Origin: Haliclystus octoradiatus
Taxonomy: Eukaryota; Cnidaria; Staurozoa; Stauromedusae; Haliclystidae
DNA: 64,000 nucleotides
NCBI GenBank assembly: GCA_916610825.1
Contig: OU744449.1
Location: 24,627,793 to 24,691,792 of the forward strand
Reading direction: 5' to 3'
Shown here: piece by piece, positions 1 to 12,021 of the stretch
How the letters are laid out: every line of letters starts with the position of its first letter
Numbering within the stretch: the stretch's first letter is position 1
Program-made: the position numbers and the translations under genes
Notes under the pieces: generated by a model
Seen by the model: the letters and a program-made list of their open reading frames with translations, nothing else
Told to the model about the DNA's origin: nothing
The model's database searches: none

Positions 1-486
1 TATCTAATGTTCAGCATTATAAAATAGAGTTATACTATGATTAAATATAGTGCTCACAAAACAACCGCGAATTAGCATTACGTTATAAGTTAAAGACATC
101 ATATGACATGATACAATCTATTAAATTCAAATAAATAATGAAATCGTACTCAAGCTTGGGCATAATTCAGAACAACACCGGTACTTCATAGTACACTGAT
201 ACTGCAACAGCTGAGTTTGGTTAATATCCCCATATGATGATGCAGACAAAAAATGGGAAATAAATTGAGGAGTGATATCATGCAAAATAGAATGTAAGAG
301 TGTTTTAAGAGAAAAAGAAGATGGAAATCAGCTTTCTGTTGGAGTTGAAGTATTTGCAAAAGTCTACATGGAATTCTGCTGAAAAGTGTAATGAAAAGCT
401 CATGTCTGTATCTGATTAATATCATTTTTAAAATAGAAGTTTCATTGACATTTATAAAACAATATATAAAACAGTGGAGTACATAC

Positions 487-3400
487 AGAATCAACTTCCA
501 AACTTTCATTATCTAGCAGTCGTAGAATTGTCTGCAATGCAAGAACACAAAAATTAGGTAAAAATACAATTTACATAATTCCTCCACTAGTCAAGCATTC
601 TAAACCAAGGAAAGGGAAACAGGTCTATAGTGCATACATACAACACAATAATAATCCGATTTAAGAATAACAGGGGTTCAAATTGTAGTGTAATGCTAAA
701 ACAAATATTTCTTATTTGAATAGGGGTTTTAGAATATTCTATAAGTTAAGCCAGCAAAGAGAGATACCCTCATATGTTACATGATGTTTCGAGCTGTCCT
801 CCAACTGGCAGCAAAAGAAGAGGGCAAGGCTCAATGAGAACATTTTCAACGTTATATGTAATGATTTTGGTAATTGTGATCTTAATAGTGCTGTATACAA
901 TCGTAAAGTTTTTTAAATCCATGCGTCTAACTGTAATTAAATGTAAAAGGACATTGTTGTTCAAACGCTGTCTACAAATACATATATATATAGCTATGGC
1001 AGGTACATAAATTGGTCATAATATGCAGGTGTCCTTTACATACAGGGTTGATAGAATAGAAAGTACTAGACAGTGGTAGAGTGACCACTATAGACAGGTG
1101 ACTGCTGTATAGAGGTGACTGCAATAGACAGGTGGCTGCTGTACAGAGGTGACTGCTATAGACAGGTGGCTGCTGTATAGAGGTGACTGCTATAGCAGGT
1201 TCTACTGTATCACATAAGTGAGTATCGTGTAATATCCAAATCATGTTTCGGAAAGTGTTGTTATTGGAATACATGAATAGGAAAATGACAATAGCATCTA
1301 CAATTGAGTTAAAATACAGTGAAATTTTCCATAACAACACATACTAAACACCTCACCAGCATATGATAGGAGCATAGGAGGCCAGGAGCATAGTAGTCCT
1401 GACAAAAAGGTTATCATTATTTAATGTTCCAATCCCTACCTCTAGTTTGTTGATGTGTTGTCTATGCTGATGAATAAATTCTTGTAATTCTTCTATCCTT
1501 TCTTGCTTCTGAAAAAACACACACAATAAATCAGATATCAAAACCTATAATTACAAAATAAACAGTCAAATGTGTTTCAGAACTGACGTGTTAAATTATT
1601 TACAGCTTCAATTCAAGGCTATTGAGACTAATTTTGGGTCTTTGATAAAGCCCTTGTAGTCGTTCCATTTGCATCATTGAAAAAGTTTCTGTTAACCAGT
1701 ACTCCTTTGAACATCGATGATTTATAAGTACAATTTTGTTTGTTTAAAGCAATACTCACATCACGATCTAAGCGCTTTTTCTTTCCTGTTGCTCTCATTG
1801 CCTCAATTTCACATTCAAATTGATCGATCTGGAATAGAATTCAAATAGATTTCTAACCAGGAAGCCAAACGTTAATCAGTAAAATATATCAAACAATCAA
1901 ATGTTGTATTATAGAGTTTCAGCTGATATTTTATTGAAAGTTGATACCGTTGTTGTTGATGATTGTCAGCTGATGTTGATCCTGCTAACTGAAAACTCTG
2001 GTAGCACCATGACAACTATTGTTGTAACTCTGAGGGGTAGTGTCCAGAGCTATTTATTTATAAGAGTTGGGACACTCAAGTTTTGAGGCTCAAAAATCGC
2101 CATTTTTATTGAAAACAAGGTTTTGCTCTGAACAAAATGTTTTTCGAATTCATGATAATATTTTCTAGGGCTTTGTTCAAATTTTGCGAGCCTAGGTTTT
2201 ACAGAACAAAAATGGCGTCCATGAAATCATGTGACTTGTATCTGTCCAATGGGAGCCGACAGCGACACATGAAAGAGTGCTCTGTCGTAAACATGTAAAT
2301 AGATGGCTCTGTCGTAAACATGTGATAGGATGACCCCCCTTCTTGTAAACAGACCTTAAAGAAGCAATATTGACGGGTAGTCGCTACGAGCTCAACTTGC
2401 ATTAAGCTTAGAGTAAATTGAACAAACAATGTCAGCCATGGCTTCGGCATGGACTCAAATTTCAACATTGTTTCAGACACAGAAACAATATAAAAGACAA
2501 ACCCGCATGTGACTTGAAGTGCGTAGAGACTACCGGTCATTTTTGCCCCTTGAAAGGGTGCCAAAAAGATACGATACTGCAGATGCAGGCTTAAAAAGTG
2601 ATAAAAACCTGTTATCTGTTTTACATGCTTCAAAAGTTCAAATTATAGAGAAGTGTTAGCCCTGGAAATGCTTCTTATTTTCATGGATTCGTTGCAATGT
2701 AATTTAAAGAGAATTAAAATTCCAAAATTGTAACACAGCAGCAGGCAACGTCATACCTGAATGTGAATTCGATCCATTGATGTCTGAAAATAATAATAAA
2801 CAATTAGGATTAAAAGTTAAACTCAAGGTTAAACGCTGGTATGGTTTGAAAATTGAGTATGTGCTTGGATGTAGTCATGATCTACAGACAGGCAAGTAAC
2901 CCAATACTGAAACGAGGACGCAGCAGATTAAGAGAAAGGTGCCAAAGAGAGCATGGGTGTGAAGAGTGATACTCAGTTTACAAAGGAGAGCTGTACACAC
3001 TCATTTGATTAACACTGTGCAAAACAAAATATTAATTGATATTCAATCGTCAGTCTTTGCCCACAGTGGAATAGTCTGATTTCTGCTAAAAGTCTGAAAA
3101 TTCTTATGTCTTACAATATGTTCTAAATTATGAAGTCATATTCGAGCGTAATTATGTAATTTGATTGGTTGGTCCGTGTGCTTGTAAATACAAGGTAAAC
3201 ATTTTTTCGAAAATTCCTGTCAAACTTTGTCGATAAAGCTTGATGAACAGATTGTCAAAGCTGAAGAAGAATAGGAAACTGCAATGTATTACTAAAGAAA
3301 TAATATCGACAAAGCCATCTCAATTTAAGAAAGACTAACGTTTTGAAGTTTGAATTTGATCCAAGGACATTTCAAGTAAATGAAAACATTGAATTTAAAT

Positions 3401-4807
3401 GAAATTTTAAATCACTAATTCAAGATTTGAGCGACCTTCCGCAACATAAACAAACTTTTTAATGAAATTTGTTTTATTTTAGAAATGGGTCGCCACACAC
3501 TTTGCCATGTTTGTATTCATATTTACTACACTTGGAAATGGCGGAGTGTGGGGTAACCATTTAATGAAAACTGCACAGTTTCACTTCTCTGTCCAGAAAA
3601 GAAAGCAGACTATTTTTCTTCTGATTAAAAAACTTGAATACAATAATTTTCCCCGTTTCCTTCTGAATTTGTGCTAGCCTGACTTCCGGGACTCTCAGTT
3701 CCAGAATTCCCCATTTTATGGAACCCAGACCGTGGCAGATTTGGTCCAATCGTTAACGGGTCAAAACAAACAGATCCCACCATCCAAGTAACGGGTTTAA
3801 CATAGTGTATTATAATGTACTGTAAATAGGTATCATACATTTAACCATTCTCTGCAAACATCTTTTTCCTTAGTTGCAGGATCGACTTTGTATGCCTGTC
3901 CAAGGCCTTCTTTCGAATATGCTTTCGTTTTCGTTTCCCTCTCAACGACTTTAAACCTTTCCATTTGCTAAATAAGTTGACGAAAAAGATCAAAAAAATT
4001 TCAAAAGATGATTTGTCAAATTGATTGGTCAATAATGGCTCTGGTATTGTTGATCTTCTGTAAATATCAGGGATTGCAGAGGTCAAGCTAGATGCGCGAT
4101 CAAGTGTTATATAAATAGCTCTACTCCTGGCAGTATTATCAAAACCAAACATAATCTGCTACATTGTTTTGAAAACGAAATAACAAATACAGTTCAGTCA
4201 CACATCAGACAATGTCTAGTCATTTTTCTTTCATTCATACAAACACTCGGTGTTGCCGCACACAAGTCTATCCAGCATTTGTGCTTACAAGACTATCAGT
4301 TATCATTATGTATCCTATGATCAATATGACTAAGTTACAAGTTTTCCTTGGTCTACGTACCACGGTCAGGGTCTAATAAAAGGGTTTGCCTTCGGGAATA
4401 CCAGAGGTCAAATATCTCAAACTATTATCATAATATCATCAACTCAAATAAAAAATCGGAAAATCAGCCTACAGAATTATAACAGATTTACAATCATTTT
4501 CGCAGTACCATCATGTCTTCCTAAGAGCTAGGATCTCGGGATCCAGGGGGGTTATTAGGTCCTGATTACGATTATTTTACAACAGAAATGATTAAATGAT
4601 TATTAAAGCTATACGTCATCTTACCGCTTCAATAAGGCGTCTGTTTTCTAGCAGAGGACTTTTATCTTTTATATCGTTTGACGCAGCCCAGGATTTGATC
4701 TGATCACGCAACCTCTGCAAATTCAAAGTGTTATCAAACCAAATGTTAAAAATCACTTCAAATTTTTTAATTATTATTATTATTATTACTATTATTATTA
4801 TTATTAC

Positions 4808-4904
<97 letters not shown>

Positions 4905-5173
4905 AAATTTTTACTTATTAATTTTGAGACAAATGACAGCGATAAAAGAGACATAATTTAGCAACGTTTCGTTATCTTCTTAATAACATCGTCAGGCGAG
5001 TGAGTGATATTGAAAATTTCATAAAATATATAGAGAAAACTATGTTATGTTAATTAGTTTTCTCTATATATTTTATGAAATTTTCAATATCACTCACTCG
5101 CCTGACGATGTTATTAAGAAGATAACGAAACGTTGCTAAATTATGTCTCTTTTATCGCTGTCATTTGTCTCAA

Positions 5174-5262
<89 letters not shown>

Positions 5263-8098
5263 GAAAACCAATCCAATCCGAAAATAAAAAAATTAAATCT
5301 GAATCCAACAAAAATCCGATTGGATCGAATTCAGATCGGACTCAAGGCCGTCTAATAGAAAGTGCTAATCTGAAATACCTGTAACTTTTTGATTTCCTTC
5401 TTTAAATCAGCTTCATATTTTTCCTTTTGATTTGCATTAGATGCAGTTTGTACCTGAACATATTGATAATAAAAATAGTTTGATCAAATTCTAGAACATA
5501 TACACTAACTGCCTTAATAATGATAATGTGATGTACACAACTGGCAAATAGGGGGGGGGGGGGGGGTATTACACTCTGGCTTACATCTTCCACATTCTGG
5601 GCTCATGTACAGGCGTACAAAGGTTCAGCATTCTGGAATCCTAGAGGCAATTCAACATTTTCTTTCGAATTTTTTTGCTGACGTTTGATCAATTAATCAT
5701 TAAAAATATCAATTTTCTTCTGAATTTGCATTAACCTTCAGGATCAGGAATCTAGGGTTCCAGGATTCCTACTTTGTTGGATATTGCTTATATATGAGTC
5801 TATATTTGGAAGTAAAAATCATGACTGGTCTATAGGTATACTCAGGTCTTAAGGTATAGAGCGACTAATGGATAACTAAATTATTTCAAGAGCATTAAAG
5901 ACATTAAATATTGAAGGTTTTCTGTTTGTAAATGTGGATATATTATACGCTTATTTCACCAGATACACCATTTGATATTTGATTCAATTTATCCTCTGCA
6001 AATCCATTTTGGAAATATTCTGTAATTCTATATTATAGGAATTCTATGAATACCTTATACGAATAGACGGAAAATGGACTGAAAAAGACAATTATTTTTC
6101 AGAGTTTATAAAGGCAGAAAAAGATTAAAATCTGACAAAAAATTGAACAATTTCATATCTGATCAACATATTTAGGCCCTAAAGAATGAGTTCCAATTCA
6201 ACGTTCACTTAAAAATGTTCTCAAATGTTGATTGAGCAGCTCCAGGCAGCAAATTTACTTGGCAAGGTAATCAAACCTAGGGTAACAGGGTATTTAAGGA
6301 GTTTTCTACAATCAGATCATCTGGAATTCACTCGAAGGATTTAGTCTTGCTTCTCTGTATGGCGTATGAAAACAAAAGAACCAAGTACCCATGAATCCCA
6401 CATACTATAAATCTTTATTAAGGCATGAGAGCTAATCAAAAGGCAATTGCTTTTGAAATTATTTTATTTTTTACATAAAAATACGGAAATAAAGAAACGT
6501 AATCCATTTAGACACAGACAAACCACAACTTCCTGCAAGCACAGAAAACATAAATGTCCCAATAACAGTTAGGATTATACTACAGACAACCAGAGTGTGA
6601 TACAAGGTTCAGCCTTCTGGAATCCTAGAGGCATCTTTGAACATCTTCTTTTGAAATTCTTGTTGATGTCTGACCAATAAGTCAATAAGTCATAAAATAT
6701 CAATTTTCTTCTGAATTGGCTATAACCTTACAGAATAAAAAGGTTCAGCCTTCTGGAATCCTAGAGGCATCTTTGAACATTTTCTTCTGCAATTTTTGTT
6801 GAAGTTTGACCAATAAGTCATTAAATATCAATTTTCTTCTAACCTTCCGGAATAAAAAGGTTCAGCCTTCTGGAATCCTAAAGTTATCATCAATCAAAAT
6901 ATGAACTTTGTTTTTCTTGCAGCTAGATCCAGACCCTTGCTTCCTCCTAGCCCTAGCGAGAATTGCTGATTTGGTTTAAAATATCCTTGATGATGATATC
7001 GATAATGATGGTTTAAAATATTTTTGATGACGATTTATACCATCAATGAAACTCCAAATGAAAAGTCAACACAATTCCAAGACTTGAATACTGTTCTTCA
7101 AAGGTACTCAAATTTGTGAAGGTAAAGCATTATGTTGGGCTGGCTGTGGTTGGGATACATCCAGACCACAATTTTAAAGGGGACAATTTCATTGTTCCCT
7201 TTATAAACAAATTTGGTGGATTAGGGAAACCAGAGTAGATGCTCACTTGCCCCAGACTGAAAATATTGCAATTTGCGCGCCTAAGATTCAATCAAGTTTA
7301 GTTAAAATCCTACGTAGGGAAGTCTGCTGCGCGCCTGAGATCTCAGGCGCGCACAAAAAAACTTTTCAGTCTGGCACTTGCCTATCATATCAGCTTATTT
7401 TATTTGAAAACAGAATACATTTCAATTGGATATCAGTCAAGAAGTGCCATGATTCTTCAACAGTTATGATGTGAGTAGACAGGTGTTGCGAATTTATCTT
7501 TAATCAATCAGAATATGCTAATGTAATATGGTCACGGATTAGTTCTGGAGGGGTCATTTATAATGCGTTATCAATGCCGAATGCAGCGCAATTTGCAAAG
7601 GATTGTCTTGCGAAGATCTAATTAAGAGATCGACATTTTGTGGACTCAAGTCAAGTAGCTTCAATAATCAATCCAGACAGTCAGTCAATTGATTATAATA
7701 TATACCTACATAAACTAACCCCTATTATTCGTATCTCTCTCATATCTATCAGGAAGCTAGCACTGCAATTTCAAAGCTATACAAATGACCCAACAAAACT
7801 TGAATGATTAGACATTTAAATTCTAAAGCTGGTAATCATTTTGAAATCAAGACTAGGCTACCTTCTGCCAGATGTCTTCAAAGGCTTCAACTCCATCCGT
7901 AACTTTCTTGAAGCATCTGTCAATCTCACCTGAAAATACGATGATTAAACTTCGTAGAAAAGCTTATAATATTGTGATAGTGTTGTAAAAAAATTAATAA
8001 GGAAAGGTCAAGATAGGATTAGAACGAAACTGAATATGAAAAGCAGGTAGTCATTTTGAATTTGAAAGTTTACCTTGAAGTTTACGTTTGTCGGCCAT
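487..8098 (-). CDS. CNOT3: CNOT3, CCR4-NOT complex subunit 3 (5' half, nine coding exons; continues off the left edge)
   Basis: CNOT3 is a subunit of the CCR4-NOT deadenylase complex. Minus-strand exons are 8098-8074, 7929-7862, 5453-5379, 4714-4625, 3967-3839, 2783-2757 (a 27-nt microexon), 1828-1760, 1508-1440 and 531-487. All have GT-AG borders and keep one frame for 199 codons. The product begins [18 protein letters not shown] and contains [52 protein letters not shown], the microexon peptide [31 protein letters not shown] and [10 protein letters not shown]. These match, in order, the conserved N-terminal coiled-coil Not domain of CNOT3/NOT5 as I know it. The C-terminal NOT box lies outside the window; I found no exon 10 in bases 1-486. 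The start is the first ATG and opens the family's usual N-terminus. Family assignment is very secure. Confidence 0.94.
1042..1209 (+). mobile_element. MITE family A copy with internal tandem expansion
   Basis: It belongs to the same family as 13762-13943. The left end is truncated, and the segment TAGACAGGTGGCTGCTGTA with its flank is repeated about three times with a period of 37-38 bp. The right end is CAGGTTCTACTGTA. It lies in CNOT3 intron 8. Confidence 0.7.
2043..2311 (+). mobile_element. MITE family C copy (about 270 bp)
   Basis: Inverted ends are CCAGAGCTATTTATTTATAA and TGTAAATAGATGGCTCTG. The core TCCAATGGGAGCCGACAGCG is shared with copies at 16376 and 43000. The right end carries a small tandem duplication of the CTCTGTCGTAAACATGT segment. 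It lies in CNOT3 intron 6. Confidence 0.65.
3471..3560. mobile_element. Fragment of the 53069-53257 foldback family
   Basis: It shares TTGTTTTATTTTAGAAA before GGGTCGCCACACAC, and then CATGTTTGTATTCATATTTA, with one arm of the foldback. It lies in CNOT3 intron 5. Confidence 0.5.
4767..4905. repeat. (TTA)n microsatellite
   Basis: A long, slightly interrupted TTA array lies left of the palindrome, about 50 bp upstream of the start of CNOT3 exon 4. Confidence 0.9.
4925..5172. repeat. 117-bp perfect inverted repeat with hammerhead-like motifs
   Basis: Arms 4925-5041 and 5056-5172 are exact reverse complements around a 14-base loop. Each arm holds, in opposite orientation, CTGACGA, then GTTAT and ATAAC that can pair, then CGAAACGTT. 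This is the layout of the hammerhead-ribozyme core seen at Penelope-like element termini, with one extra base after CTGACGA and a short stem I. It lies in CNOT3 intron 3 between two ATT microsatellites. Confidence 0.75.
5175..5263. repeat. (ATT)n microsatellite
   Basis: About 30 units lie directly right of the palindrome, in the same orientation as the left array. Confidence 0.9.
5551..5566 (+). repeat. G16 homopolymer
   Basis: Sixteen consecutive G lie about 100 bp upstream of CNOT3 exon 3. In the transcript this reads as C16. Confidence 0.9.
5618..6895. repeat. Repeated ~125-bp unit in CNOT3 intron 2
   Basis: GGTTCAGCCTTCTGGAATCC followed by AATATCAATTTTCTTCTGAA recurs at about 5618-5745, 6606-6735 and 6739-6855, with a partial unit at 6857-6890. 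The last three are in tandem. Confidence 0.7.
7247..7378. mobile_element. Small MITE with a 26-bp perfect palindrome
   Basis: The ends read CCAGACTGAAAATATTGC and CTTTTCAGTCTGG. Near the right end is a perfect 26-bp palindrome at 7328-7353, centred on GAGATCTC with GCGCGCCT arms. It lies in CNOT3 intron 2. Confidence 0.5.
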
Positions 8099-8229
8099 TT
8101 TACCTCATGTGTCAGCGCTACATAACTAATAATTCAGTTAATCAAATATTATATGTGTGTCAAGGTATCAAATGTTATAAGGGTGGATAATTTAAATAAA
8201 ATTACGTATTTACAACCAATAATTCCTTG

Positions 8230-8480
8230 ACGCTTTGCAACAATCGTATGTCGACTACAAAAACCTGAGGCTGCCTGAAATTCAACACCAATGCGCATGC
8301 TTGAGATTTCAGCGGATTGAAATGATCAAACTTTAAATTCTCTTAACAATTTTTATTCAATTCAATTGTTCCGCTAAAGAGTGAAGGATAGGAAATTCCA
8401 ATTTGATCAGATAAGGAGTGTAGCGCGGGACATTTGTTTTGCTTCTGTTCAATTTCAAAAGTAAGCGTCTTTCAGTAGCA
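8230..8480. promoter_or_regulatory. Probable bidirectional promoter shared by CNOT3 and CEP131
   Basis: The two genes diverge, with start codons at 8098 (minus) and 9030 (plus). Between them lie a CCAAT box (8288-8292) directly followed by an NRF1-like GCGCATGC (8293-8300), and an E2F-like GCGCGGGA at 8423-8430. A donor-like GTAAGC at 8461 and an acceptor ending at 9010 suggest that CEP131 has a 5' UTR exon ending near 8460 and an intron of about 550 bp before the coding exon. There is no obvious TATA box. Transcription start sites are inferred, not seen. Confidence 0.5.
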
Positions 8481-9029
8481 TTTTCCTTGCTTTATTTTAG
8501 AAAAGTTATCATATTTCTGTTCACAAAATTGACTCAGATGTATCTCAATGCGCTGATATGCTACAAGACAATATCTTTTCCATAAAGTTGAGTCCATAAA
8601 GTCCGTTAACAGGCTTTGTAATGGATATTTGTTTGGTTCCTAAGGACTCAACTTGACATCAACTTGGACTTTGTTGTCGTATTCACATGTATGTATAATG
8701 TATAGATCATTGATATTCTACTTTAAAGCATATTGTTGCTGATAATGAAACAATATATTAAGTTTAGGCTGATATAAGTCTAACGGCAATGGGATAAACC
8801 CAATTAGTATTCCATTGTGTACTTTGTATAGTATAAGGTAGTTTCAGTATCAGGCCAACTTGTCAATTAAGGCATGGTCTACCAATTTCAATTGTAAACA
8901 TTTAATTCAAAAACAAAAGAATAATTTCATAATGAAATTGATGATTTAATTGAAATTATGATCATTATTATTATGATTATCATTTATTAGGCCTATAATT
9001 ATTATTTCAGCCCTTAGTATTTCTATATC

Positions 9030-12021
9030 ATGTCATCTACAAAGAAATCAAGGGGTGTCAGTCCAAGTCGAAGGCCGGCAAGTGCCAGTAGATGCAGACC
9101 AAGTAGTGATCTTTCAAGAAGACATTCACATGATTCAGGCAAGGTCAGTTTATAAGGATATTTAGATTAGGGGAATGGTCCATCGAAATCACCCGTTTCA
9201 ATGGCATGGAACTAGAATTTGTCAAAAATTATTGTGAGAAACGAGAATTTGATTTCATATTTACAGGAATTTTTGTATCATTTATTACCTATAGGCCTAT
9301 AGTGTTGAAAACAATAGATAGAATCAAATTTTCAGTGTGAAATTAGTAAAAATGCGAAAGAAATAATGTTTTTGCTATAGAAAGAATTAATTGTCTTCCT
9401 GGGTTCAAAAATCGCACACACAAGAATATGGAACCGTTGATTTTTGCGAATAGGAATTTGGGGATTTTGACATGTGTGAAACAAGATTTTTAAAAATTTT
9501 GGGTGTGATGCAGGAATTGCACCCTTTACGAATCCCCTCCCGTTTAGTGCTATTCGATCCATTGTCACCATAAATTTGATATATTGAGGCCTGATGGCTG
9601 ATATGCAGAGTAGGCCTACGTCAACTGCTTACCCAAATGACTTTATGATTATTTTGAGTGTAGGCTACTAGCCTGCGCTCGGAGTTAAATCTTCTTTTGA
9701 GGATTAGTTGGCCTAGGGTCTGCATCTGCGTAATATTAGCAGAAAGCCGTAGAATGGACGCAAACAAAATAGCGGCAATAGATCGATCCCGAGATATATG
9801 ATAATATTGTATTTCGAATTATAATTTATATCACAGAAGCGGTACTTTTTTCGGGAAGGAATACCTTGTGTTTCAAAAATACTAATCAACTAGGGCATTC
9901 CATTTGATTATGATAACACCATTTGATTTCTGTTGTGTGAAAACGATAGCGGATGGCAGAGCAACCAAACTTCAGATCTGATCATATCTGATGGATTGTG
10001 GTTAAAATCCCCCAAAGGTCAACTCAGCCTTTACTTTACCTGAAACATCAAATGAGTAGGCCTACCATCTTCTGATGGCGGATGGAATGGTCCGGAGGGA
10101 AATGAATTGTGAGTAGCTGCGGTGCATCGTTGCTGAGATCAATATGGAGCGCTTAGCATCATTGCTCTCAGCGAAAGAGACACTCATCTAGAAATAGAGG
10201 AGGGGGTACAGGTGCCGTCGGTAGGGCGATACCATCTCAATTACTTACTTTAACCAATTAGGCCTACCCAACCACCTTGATGAAAAAAGCTACCGGTAGG
10301 CCTACTAGCTTACCCGGTTTGCGGTAAAATGGAAAGCCTAAACAAAATTGTTATTATTTTTAGGATCCTACGGATGATGGTTTATCTGTTTCTGGTTTGA
10401 GTGTCAAATCATTAAATCTACCTTCGAAATCACAAAAGCAAGGTAAATTATAAACATTTTCAATATACCGTATATTACTGAATGCCGTCCATAAGTCGAT
10501 ACCACCTAAAGTCGACCCCAACAAAGTCATATTTTATGTTAAAAATATATATATTTTATTGTAGGCCTACATATCAAACAATAACAACTAAAAAGGTTTT
10601 CTTTTTTCTTTTGCGTAAAAAAAGTAAGATAATTCCTCATCACGATTCACAAAATCCTTCAAATTCACTTTCAGTGTCACTTTTACCAAATTATTCTAGC
10701 ATACCTCATTTTTCTCCTCAGATGTGATAATTTATGAACTCTTTTACGTATAGGGGAGGGCATAAATAGATGAATACCTAAAGGGCTTTTCTTTTTAAAA
10801 TGAAATGCATTTCTGGCATTTTGTAAGCTTTTCTTGGAAATTGAGCTTTTAGTGTATGAAATAAATAATTAAATAGGCTATATAAAAGAGTAATTAAAAA
10901 TGTGACGGCTGACGCTATTTTATGCACATTTATCTGATCCTATTTTAATCTTGATTTACATCTTTGTGAGTTAGTATGAACACAGCCAAACCAACACGGG
11001 CTAGCGTAACTGGGTCAAACCTTGAAACCCAGGTTAAAAGTTTGTAGTGTGAAAAGGGCTTTAATGATATCACCTATCAATCAACCAATTAATTATCTCA
11101 TTTTAGAAACAAGTCCTAGTAAAAGTCAATCCAAACGTAATTGGACTGCTCCAAAACCAATGTTATCTGATATGCCATCGATATCAGCATCGAGGTAATG
11201 GTGGAGGTTGGCTAGACACTTTGGGCAATTTTGGGGTTGTTATTTGTAGATTACAATTATAGAAATTACTATTCTACGGACATATTTCCAACAGATTGCT
11301 ATTACTTTCCGCAGACCTTTTAAATCGATATTTTACTTTTCATATTTTTCTAATTATTTTAGCATAAGCGACTATCAACTAGGTACAACAAGTCTCCCCA
11401 GTCAATAAATTAATACCGGTATTAAATAAATAAACAACCCAACCTGGACTTGAACCTGCTTAACCCGTATGTAGGCCTACAAGTCACACGCAATAACCAC
11501 TATACCAATACCGATGAAAGTTGTTGAAACAAGAAAGTATTTAAACGCAACCTGGTTGTATGATGTGATATACCCTAATGAAATGAAATGAAATGAGTTC
11601 CTAATGGACAAGATTACAAGTGAGACACGCAATTGAGGATCGGCCATGATCTGGTGTTGAGTCTCTTGATGATCTGCTGTGATCTAGTATTGAGCTGTGA
11701 TGTTTTATCTAAGGCAATGTGTTGTAGGCAAAGGTAGACGCTTTTGATTTTAGCTATATATGCCTATCCAGCTTTTGCCTATTCTTTCCTTCTGAATTTT
11801 CTTGACCATCCATAATTCAGGGTTTCCGACTTCAACAAATCCTGCTAAACAGGACTGACGATATTCATTGTTGAATTTGTTTACTTGTAATTTGTAAATG
11901 TTGATTCTAATCATACTGGTGCTTGATTTATAGAATCTCAAAGCAGAACACTTTGGCAAGTAAACCAGCACAAACTAAACCAGCGTGGCTTGTCAAACAT
12001 CATGATGACGAGGATGACACG
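9030..12021 (+). CDS. CEP131: CEP131 exons 1-4: low-complexity basic N-terminus (residues 1-123)
   Basis: Exon 1 (9030-9143) encodes 38 residues starting [20 protein letters not shown], rich in Ser and Arg. Exons 2-4 (10364-10442, 11107-11194, 11934-12021) encode a Ser/Lys-rich segment ending in an acidic HHDDEDDT patch. Vertebrate CEP131 also has a long disordered Ser-rich N-terminus, so sequence similarity here is weak. The assignment rests on splice phase (0, 1, 2, 0) leading into the clearly conserved exon 5. Confidence 0.8.

Noticed and set aside
186-509. 107-codon minus-strand ORF
   Set aside because: Chance ORF over CNOT3 intron 9 and an exon in another frame. The real coding signal is the 45-nt exon 531-487.
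1353-1439. Extension of CNOT3 exon 8 past its donor
   Set aside because: The read-through residues do not match the family, whereas splicing at 1440 to 531 restores [10 protein letters not shown].
3841-4152. 103-codon Lys/Arg-rich minus ORF
   Set aside because: Shadow of CNOT3 exon 5 in another frame; the true frame reads [20 protein letters not shown].
4616-5384. Poly-isoleucine and poly-leucine ORFs
   Set aside because: They are translations of the TTA/ATT microsatellites; only the CNOT3 exon 4 and exon 3 parts are real.
11437-11516. Possible tRNA gene on the minus strand
   Set aside because: Box A and box B are good but the T-stem and acceptor stem do not pair. Treated as a SINE head.
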